NCBI GenBank assembly: GCA_015061695.1
Contig: SUWA01000018.1
Span: 1 to 38,378 of the forward strand
Reading direction: 5' to 3'
From: Lentisphaerota bacterium
Lineage (GTDB): Bacteria > Verrucomicrobiota > Lentisphaeria > Victivallales > Victivallaceae
DNA length: 38,378 nucleotides
The notes below the pieces were generated by a model. The model was given only the letters and a program-made list of their open reading frames with translations. It was not told the DNA's origin and did no database searches. Below are positions 32,758 to 38,378 of this stretch, one piece after another. Each line of letters opens with the position of its first letter. Within the stretch, counting starts at the first letter, position 1. Both the position numbers and the translations under genes were made by a program.

Positions 32758-34041
32758 ATGGCCGCCACATTGCAGAAAAATCATCTTCATTCGCCCGAAG
32801 CGGTGCTGAAAGCAGCGCTGGAGGCTTTGGCTTGCTGCCGTACACGCCAGATCAGTCTGGATGAGTATCTGGATGATCTTTCGCAGGATATGCTGCTGCG
32901 GCGGCGATTGAGCAATCTGCTTTTTACTTACTACCGGCACCGGCGGCAGGTAACTTGCGCCATTGATGCATGCTGCAGCAAAAAGCCGGAGCAAAAACTT
33001 TATGATCTGCTGACCGCCGCGCTGACCATGGCCGCTTTTCAGGATTCGCTGGCACCGGAAAGTGTGGTCAATATAGCAGTAACACTGGCCCGCAAAGAGT
33101 TCGGACAATATGCCGCCAAATTTACCAATGCAGTGCTGCGCAAGGCATTGGAAAAGTTGAAAAATGATAATGACATGCCCGCCTTGCCGCCGGTATTGGC
33201 CAAACGCTGGCAAAAGCGTTTTCCGGCCGAAGAATTCCAACGTCTGAACGAACTCTTTTTGACCAATGCGCCGGCAACGGTGCGGCTGCGCAATAATTTT
33301 GATGCCGGAATCCTGCCGGAAGAAGCATTGGCTGAAGCGATCGCCATTGAGGCGCCGTGGCAATTTTTCCGCTGCCGGGATCTGAATGCACTGATCCGGT
33401 CAGAAGCCATGCGCGACGGAGCATTTTATATTCAGGACCCCGCCCCCGGCAAGGTGTGCGCGCTGCTGAACGAAGCATTGCCTTGGCTGCCCGATAAAGG
33501 CAATTTTATTGATCTTTGTGCAGCGCCGGGCGGCAAATTGATAATGACTATGGAACTCTTGTCTGCGGCGGGAAAAGTGTATCAGGCAACGGCGCTTGAC
33601 CGCTCGCCGCGCCGGCTGCAGTTGGTCAAAGAAAATTTACAGCGCTGCCGGCTTTCGTGCCGGACCATGGCCGGCGATGCTGCCGGTTGGTTTTCCGGAA
33701 CTTGTTTTGAACTGGTTTGCTGCGATGTACCATGCTCCAACACCGGGGTTTTCCGCCGCCGGCCGGATGCGCTCTGGCGCTGGCAGCTCAAAGATCTCTC
33801 CGACACAGTAAAACTGCAAAGTGCCATTCTCAACAACGCCGCGCAATTGACTGCCCCCGGCGGCTTGCTGCTTTACAGCACCTGCAGTCTGGAACCGGAA
33901 GAAAACGAGCTGCAGATCGGACAATTTCTGCAGCAGCATCCCGGCTTTGAACTCGTTAATTCACAGCTCTTTATGCCCGATGAGTTTTGCGACGGAACGT
34001 TTGCGGCCCTGCTGCAGAAAAAAAGCGAGGCGCTGTTATGA
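32758..34041 (+). CDS. rsmB: 16S rRNA m5C967 methyltransferase RsmB
   Basis: A 427-residue protein with an N-terminal NusB-like RNA-binding domain (LFTYYRHRRQVTCAID, LYDLLTAALTMAAFQ, VNIAVTLARKEFGQYAAKFTNAVLRK) and a C-terminal m5C methyltransferase domain: FIDLCAAPGGKLIMTMELL, CDVPCSNTGVFRRRPDALWRW and LLYSTCSLEPEENE with both catalytic cysteines. The NusB fusion identifies RsmB better than the paralogue at 28504. Its stop overlaps the thiL start by four bases (ATGA). Confidence 0.9.
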   Translation: MAATLQKNHLHSPEAVLKAALEALACCRTRQISLDEYLDDLSQDMLLRRRLSNLLFTYYRHRRQVTCAIDACCSKKPEQKLYDLLTAALTMAAFQDSLAPESVVNIAVTLARKEFGQYAAKFTNAVLRKALEKLKNDNDMPALPPVLAKRWQKRFPAEEFQRLNELFLTNAPATVRLRNNFDAGILPEEALAEAIAIEAPWQFFRCRDLNALIRSEAMRDGAFYIQDPAPGKVCALLNEALPWLPDKGNFIDLCAAPGGKLIMTMELLSAAGKVYQATALDRSPRRLQLVKENLQRCRLSCRTMAGDAAGWFSGTCFELVCCDVPCSNTGVFRRRPDALWRWQLKDLSDTVKLQSAILNNAAQLTAPGGLLLYSTCSLEPEENELQIGQFLQQHPGFELVNSQLFMPDEFCDGTFAALLQKKSEALL

Positions 34042-34928
34042 ACGAAACTGCCCTGCTGCAACAAATCCTGCCGCTTTTCCGCCGCGACGAAAATATGCTC
34101 GTACCACCCGGCGATGACTGCGCACTGCTGAAATTCGGCGATCGCTGTCTGCTGGCGGCCGCCGATCAGGTCATAAGCAATGTACATTACTACGAAGATA
34201 CAGCTCCGGAACGCGTTGCCGCCAAACTGCTCAAGCGCAATTTAAGCGATATTGCCGCCATGGGCGGTATCCCCCGCTGGGCATTGCTGACCTTGGCGGT
34301 CAACGGCCGGAGCGATGAGTGGATGCAGCGCTTTTTTGCCGGGCTGGAAGCGTGCGCGCAGCAATACAACGTAACTGTTGCCGGCGGCGATCTGGCCAGT
34401 TTGCCGACCCGGCTTGACTGTGCGGCGCTGACGATTTTAGGTGAAGTTGAACCGGATAAAGTCTGTCTGCGGCAAAACGCCCGCCCCGGCGAGTTGATCG
34501 CCGTAACCGGAGCGCTGGGCGACACGCTCCGCACCGGACACAATCTGGACTTTGAACCGCGGCTGGATGAAGGCAGATTTCTGGCTCAAAATAATTTCAG
34601 CTGCTGCATGATGGATCTCTCTGACGGCATGGCGGCGGATCTGCCCAAGCTGCTGAATGCCTCCGGCTGCGGCGCGGAGATCGAACTTGATAAACTGCCT
34701 TGCCGCAACCACTGCGATCCCCGGCAGGCTTTGAGCGATGGCGAAGATTACGAACTGCTCTTTACGATCCCGCCGGATAAGTATCAGGAACTGCAGAAAA
34801 AATGGCCCTTTGCCACAACGCTGACTGCTGTCGGCAGGGTCACGGATACTCGAACTGTAAAATACACCACTGCGGGCAAAGTTGTCCCGGATCTGGAGAT
34901 AAATGGATATGAACACTGCAAGTTTTGA
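34038..34928 (+). CDS. thiL: Thiamine-monophosphate kinase ThiL
   Basis: A 296-residue PurM-like ATP-dependent kinase that makes thiamine diphosphate from thiamine monophosphate. VPPGDDCALL, LLKRNLSDIAAMGG, VAGGDLASL, MMDLSDGMAADLPKL and LSDGEDYELLFTI are the characteristic Mg-ATP and substrate motifs. The start at 34038 uses the ATGA overlap with rsmB; an upstream start at 33987 would lie inside rsmB. The last 26 bases overlap the tsaE start. Confidence 0.92.
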   Translation: MNETALLQQILPLFRRDENMLVPPGDDCALLKFGDRCLLAAADQVISNVHYYEDTAPERVAAKLLKRNLSDIAAMGGIPRWALLTLAVNGRSDEWMQRFFAGLEACAQQYNVTVAGGDLASLPTRLDCAALTILGEVEPDKVCLRQNARPGELIAVTGALGDTLRTGHNLDFEPRLDEGRFLAQNNFSCCMMDLSDGMAADLPKLLNASGCGAEIELDKLPCRNHCDPRQALSDGEDYELLFTIPPDKYQELQKKWPFATTLTAVGRVTDTRTVKYTTAGKVVPDLEINGYEHCKF

Positions 34929-35355
34929 AAATCAAATCATCACCACTCACAGCCGCGAAGCCAGCGAGAGTTTCGGCGAACAGCTGGCGCGTACCCTGCC
35001 GCCCGGCAGTGTGATCGCCATGCACGGCGATCTCGGCGCGGGCAAAACGGTCATCGCACGCGGGTTTGCCCGCGGGCTGGGCATCAGCGAAGCGGTTTCC
35101 AGCCCCACTTACACTATTGTGCAGGAGTACGATATACCTGACTCGGACCAGCGGTTTTATCACCTTGACCTCTACCGGATCGCCGATGAACACGCAGCGC
35201 TGGGCTTTGGCGTGGATGAGTTTTTGAGCGATCCGGATGCGTGGACGCTTTTGGAATGGCCGGTGCGCATCGAAAAGATCCTGCCGCCGGAAACGCTCCA
35301 CTTGTACATCGAAAAAATTGACGAAAACACCCGGCAGATCCAACTTAAAAAATAA
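34903..35355 (+). CDS. tsaE: tRNA threonylcarbamoyladenosine biosynthesis ATPase TsaE
   Basis: A 150-residue P-loop protein. Walker A is GDLGAGKT, followed by SSPTYTIVQEY and RFYHLDLYRI as in all TsaE proteins, and LLEWPVRIEKILP near the end. It drives the TsaBDE cycle for t6A37 synthesis on ANN-decoding tRNAs. GGAG lies five bases before the ATG at 34903, inside the end of thiL. The partners tsaB and tsaD are not in the window. Confidence 0.93.
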   Translation: MDMNTASFENQIITTHSREASESFGEQLARTLPPGSVIAMHGDLGAGKTVIARGFARGLGISEAVSSPTYTIVQEYDIPDSDQRFYHLDLYRIADEHAALGFGVDEFLSDPDAWTLLEWPVRIEKILPPETLHLYIEKIDENTRQIQLKK

Positions 35356-35387
35356 TCAAATATCATTAAAATATCCGGAGTAAAATC

Positions 35388-35996
35388 ATGTTCAAACTTT
35401 TCGGTAAAAAGAATCCGCTCGGCATTACTGCCCGCAACAGTTATCTGGACAATCACGGCTACTATCTGGCAATGGAAAAACACAGATGTATCAAAGCCGA
35501 TGAACACAGCGCACCGCAGATACCCTATGTACTGTTCGATCTGTTGAACAGCAAGATCGAAAAATCCATGGCGTGCTGCGTCAGGTGGGATATTTACACC
35601 TATCGCTGGGGTCTGCACACCTTCAAGCGTACTTCCAGCTGCCGCATTGCGCTGAAAAAGAAAGATTCTGGCGGCCACCGCCACTTTGTCCGCGACGGGG
35701 AACAAAGCGCCGAACAGCTCCAGAGCTATACCGATGAGCATTTGAATAAATTTGATCTCATCTTTTTTGACGGTCCGGACAAAAAAGACGAAGTCAAATA
35801 CATCACGCCCATGCTCAAAAATTCCGGCATTGTGATCATGACGGATGATTTTTCGGACGAATATGACTATGAAAGTGCGCTGGAACAGTTCAAAGCTGCC
35901 GGCTATAAAGCCTTGTGCATCAATAACCCGGCACCGCTTTTCCACGAAATGCACGCGGCGCTGATCTATAAGGACGGTAATTTCCTCGGTCTTTAA
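35388..35996 (+). CDS. Small class I methyltransferase-like protein
   Basis: A 202-residue protein preceded by GGAG eight bases upstream. The C-terminal half resembles a Methyltransf_24 or cephalosporin hydroxylase-type Rossmann fold: KFDLIFFDGPDKKDEVKYITPML, GIVIMTDDFSDEYDYESALEQF and a closing HAALIYKDGNFLG. The N-terminal half (YYLAMEKHRCIKADEHS, WDIYTYRWGLHTFK) lacks a clear glycine-rich SAM motif I, so catalytic activity is uncertain. It follows tsaE by 32 bp and is not an obvious part of the RNA modification set. Confidence 0.6.
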   Translation: MFKLFGKKNPLGITARNSYLDNHGYYLAMEKHRCIKADEHSAPQIPYVLFDLLNSKIEKSMACCVRWDIYTYRWGLHTFKRTSSCRIALKKKDSGGHRHFVRDGEQSAEQLQSYTDEHLNKFDLIFFDGPDKKDEVKYITPMLKNSGIVIMTDDFSDEYDYESALEQFKAAGYKALCINNPAPLFHEMHAALIYKDGNFLGL

Positions 35997-36068
35997 AAAA
36001 CATGGACAAATAAACAATTTTTATAAATAAAACAGCACACAAAACAAAACATATAAACTTGTGTACAA

Positions 36069-36142
36069 GCAAGTTGCAATAAAAAATATTTTTGTATTTT
36101 TTCGCAAAGCAACTTGCAAAATCTGCTGATTGCATGTAAAGT
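36069..36142 (+). promoter_or_regulatory. Promoter and inverted repeat before the hexosamine kinase gene
   Basis: The AT-rich gap of 178 bp holds a perfect 9-bp inverted repeat, GCAAGTTGC (36069-36077) and GCAACTTGC (36109-36117). Its right half overlaps TTGCAA (36114-36119), which is 17 bases from TAAAGT (36137-36142), a weak -10 box. A repressor bound to the repeat would cover the -35 box. Confidence 0.45.
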
Positions 36143-36174
36143 ATTGCCAATGGCAAACCTCAATGGAGCAAGTT

Positions 36175-37278
36175 ATGGCAAAACAATTTGATTTCAATTC
36201 GATTCTGCAAAAGTTTCAACTTTACGGCAATCCGGTCAGCGTGGAACCCTACGGCAACGGGCATATCAACGATACCTTTGCCGTAGTCTTTGACCAGTGC
36301 GGCACGCGCGTCCGTTATATATTGCAGCGTATCAATACCAACATTTTCCGCGATCCGGTGAATTTGATGGAAAATATCCGGCGCGTAACCGGTCATCAGG
36401 CGGCCAAAGCCGCCAACGCCCGGGAATATCTGACGCTGGTACCGGCGCAAGACGGCAAATGTTATGTAATTGATGATGCGGGCAACTATTTCCGCTGCTA
36501 TCTTTTCATCGAAAACGCCACCAGTTTTGATATATTGGAAACCTCGCAGCAAGCCTACGAAGCCGCCCGCGCTTTCGGCCGTTTTCAGGCCGATCTGGCT
36601 GACATAACCGGCGGAAGGCTGGTGGAAACCATCCCCGATTTCCACAACACCCCGGTGCGGGTGCAGAATCTGGAAAATGCCATCAGGCTCGACAAATGCA
36701 ACCGGGTCAAAGAAGTTGCCGCCGAAATCGACTTTGTGCTTTCGCGCAAAGATATTTGCAGCAAACTTATCGACTTGCAGAAAAGCAATTGCATTCCCGA
36801 ACGCATTACTCACAACGATACCAAGCTCAATAATGTTATGATCGACGACGCCACCGGCAAAGGTATTTGCGTGATCGACCTCGATACGGTCATGCCCGGT
36901 CTGGCACATTATGACTTTGGCGATATGGTGCGCACCGGAACTTCGCCCGCGCCGGAAGATGAACGCGACTTGAACAAGATCTTTATGCGTTTTGAAAACT
37001 TTGAAGCACTCTTGCGCGGATATTGTTCCGAAGCCGGCAAGGTACTGAACGATTGCGAGCTGGAAAACATGCCCTTTGCCGGAGCTTTGATCACGCTGGA
37101 GATCGGCACGCGCTTTTTGACCGACTACCTGGAAGGCGATGTCTATTTCAAGACCCGCCGCGAGGGCCATAACCTCGACCGTGCCCGCAGTCAGTTCCAG
37201 CTGGTGCGTTCGATCGAAAGCCAGTACAACGAAATGATGAATTTGCTCAACCAAGTAAAGAAAGAGATCAAAAAATGA
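36175..37278 (+). CDS. N-acetylhexosamine 1-kinase-like aminoglycoside phosphotransferase-family protein
   Basis: A 367-residue APH-family kinase. The N-terminus GNGHINDTFAV with LQRINTNIFRDPVNLMENI matches NahK-type anomeric kinases, which phosphorylate GlcNAc or GalNAc at C1. The catalytic loop is ITHNDTKLNN with D215, and VIDLDTVMPG holds the metal-binding D235/D237. The start at 36175 has GGAG six bases upstream. Its stop overlaps the epimerase start (ATGA). With the neighbouring epimerase it could convert GalNAc 1-phosphate-level products to GlcNAc forms, as in the bifidobacterial galacto-N-biose pathway, but no phosphorylase or uridylyltransferase is nearby. Confidence 0.83.
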   Translation: MAKQFDFNSILQKFQLYGNPVSVEPYGNGHINDTFAVVFDQCGTRVRYILQRINTNIFRDPVNLMENIRRVTGHQAAKAANAREYLTLVPAQDGKCYVIDDAGNYFRCYLFIENATSFDILETSQQAYEAARAFGRFQADLADITGGRLVETIPDFHNTPVRVQNLENAIRLDKCNRVKEVAAEIDFVLSRKDICSKLIDLQKSNCIPERITHNDTKLNNVMIDDATGKGICVIDLDTVMPGLAHYDFGDMVRTGTSPAPEDERDLNKIFMRFENFEALLRGYCSEAGKVLNDCELENMPFAGALITLEIGTRFLTDYLEGDVYFKTRREGHNLDRARSQFQLVRSIESQYNEMMNLLNQVKKEIKK

Positions 37279-38189
37279 GAATCCTTATCACCGGTGGAGC
37301 CGGTTTTATCGGCAGCCATATTGCTGAATATTTCAACAATAAGGCCGAGATCCGCGTTTTGGACAATCTGCGCAGCGGCTACAAGCACAACCTCGACGGG
37401 TTGAATGTGGAATTCATTGAAGGCGATGTTTGCGACCGCGCCGCGGTCAAAGCCGCCATGCAGGGCGTGGACTACGTCTTTCATCTGGCGGCCATGGTCA
37501 GTGTGCCGGAATCCATGTTCAAGATCGCTGAATGTGTCAATATCAACATCCACGGGCTTTTGAATGTTTTGGAAGAAGCCGCCACTGCCGGGGTCAAAAA
37601 GCTCTGTTTCAGCACCAGTGCCGCCATTTACGGCGACAACCCCATCGTGCCGAAAGTCGAAAGCATGATCCCGGAACCCAAGAGTCCCTACGCCATAACC
37701 AAACTCGATGGCGAATATTACTGTAACATGTTCACGCGTGAAGGCCGTCTGCAAACCGCCTGTCTGCGTTATTTCAACGTCTTCGGCCCCCGTCAGGACC
37801 CCAAGAGTGCGTATGCGGCGGCGATCCCGATCTTCACCGCCAAAGCGGTTGCCAATGAGGATATTACCATTTATGGCGACGGCGAACAGACCCGGGATTT
37901 TATTTATGTGAAGGATATTGTGGAAGCCAACGTCTTTATGGCAATGAATGACTTTACCGGCGTTTACAACATTGCATACGGTCAGAAGATCACCATCAAT
38001 GACTTGGTGCAGGAAATCCTCAAAGCCACCAACTCCCAGAGCAAAGTAGTTCACCTTGACGAGCGCCCCGGCGATGTAAAACACTCCATGGCCGCCGTGG
38101 ATAAACTCAAAAGCACCGGCTTTGTTCCCAAACACACCTTCGCCGAAGGTATGAAAAAAACCATCGAGTTTTTCAGCCGGAAAAAGTAA
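37275..38189 (+). CDS. NAD-dependent UDP-hexose/UDP-N-acetylhexosamine 4-epimerase
   Basis: A 304-residue extended SDR. GGAGFIGSH (7-15) binds NAD, the catalytic set is Ser in FSTSAAIYGDNP and Y139-x3-K143 in SPYAITK, followed by RYFNVFGPRQDPKSAYAAAIPIF and YGDGEQTRDFIYVKDIVEAN. This pattern is that of UDP-glucose and UDP-GlcNAc 4-epimerases; the coupling to a hexosamine 1-kinase favours the acetylated substrates, by inference. A strong terminator follows 45 bp after the stop. Confidence 0.85.
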   Translation: MRILITGGAGFIGSHIAEYFNNKAEIRVLDNLRSGYKHNLDGLNVEFIEGDVCDRAAVKAAMQGVDYVFHLAAMVSVPESMFKIAECVNINIHGLLNVLEEAATAGVKKLCFSTSAAIYGDNPIVPKVESMIPEPKSPYAITKLDGEYYCNMFTREGRLQTACLRYFNVFGPRQDPKSAYAAAIPIFTAKAVANEDITIYGDGEQTRDFIYVKDIVEANVFMAMNDFTGVYNIAYGQKITINDLVQEILKATNSQSKVVHLDERPGDVKHSMAAVDKLKSTGFVPKHTFAEGMKKTIEFFSRKK

Positions 38190-38234
38190 GGCTGGGTGAA
38201 AGCTTGGGGAAGAAGGAAAAACTTTTTTAAGGAG

Positions 38235-38272
38235 GTGTTGCAAAACTCGCAGAGTTTTGCAACACTTTTTTT
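38235..38272 (+). terminator. Intrinsic terminator after the epimerase gene
   Basis: GTGTTGCAAAACTC (38235-38248) pairs perfectly with 38252-38265 around a GCA loop and is followed by seven T residues. The preceding stretch at 38204-38233 repeats the post-gene module found after iclR. The remaining 106 bases to the right edge are AT-rich and show no gene. Confidence 0.85.
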
Positions 38273-38378
38273 GTAGTAATTAAGCTTAAATATGTAACAT
38301 ATCCGGTTATTCTGCGTTATATTTTTGCATTTTCTCATAAATTTGCTTTGAGGGGCAGCTGTTGGCATCATTATAAAT

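Overview
The window looks like chromosome of a Gram-negative, anaerobic polysaccharide degrader, most likely of the phylum Lentisphaerota (Victivallis-like, PVC superphylum). This is inferred from a type IV pilin-like protein with the [26 protein letters not shown] leader typical of that group, the density of glycoside hydrolases and Gfo/Idh oxidoreductases, a glycyl radical enzyme, a WaaP-like kinase and c-di-AMP genes. No rRNA, tRNA, CRISPR array, IS element or phage gene was seen.

Left region (1-8.9 kb): a minus-strand operon runs KDG kinase, KDPG/KDPGal aldolase, galactonate dehydratase-like enolase, SDR dehydrogenase, intracellular GH5-like hydrolase and a large secreted hydrolase-like protein. 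It reads as an oxidative De Ley-Doudoroff-type sugar acid pathway fed by two hydrolases. A divergent IclR regulator shares the control region, which holds two copies of a TTCTYA-N5-TGAGAW palindrome placed at the two promoters. A further secreted protein begins at the left edge.

Non-coding region (8.9-10.5 kb): two tandem copies of a repeat of about 235 bp each carry a perfect 17-bp hairpin at the same place, with unrelated stem sequences. Next to them is a pilin-like gene split by an inversion of about 160 bp: its ribosome binding site, start codon and leader face one way and its body the other.

Central region (10.5-26.6 kb): a six-gene minus operon (mannose-6-phosphate isomerase, two GH2 beta-mannosidase-like enzymes, a xylose-isomerase-like TIM barrel and two Gfo/Idh oxidoreductases) diverges from a plus operon encoding a CxE-type glycyl radical enzyme, a GntR regulator, the radical SAM activase and a sedoheptulokinase-like FGGY kinase. 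A GH43-like enzyme with its own putative promoter follows. The two divergent promoters overlap at their -10 boxes. The glycyl radical enzyme and sugar kinase cluster is the best candidate for an undescribed metabolic system.

Right region (26.6-38.4 kb): mostly housekeeping. It holds cdaA-cdaR (c-di-AMP), an RsmB/NOP-family methyltransferase, a WaaP-like kinase and rsmD on the minus strand, then prmA, rsmB, thiL, tsaE and a small methyltransferase-like gene, then an N-acetylhexosamine 1-kinase with a UDP-hexose(NAc) 4-epimerase, closed by a strong terminator.

Starts were chosen from ribosome binding sites, family length and overlaps. Promoters and operators were read by eye and are predictions.
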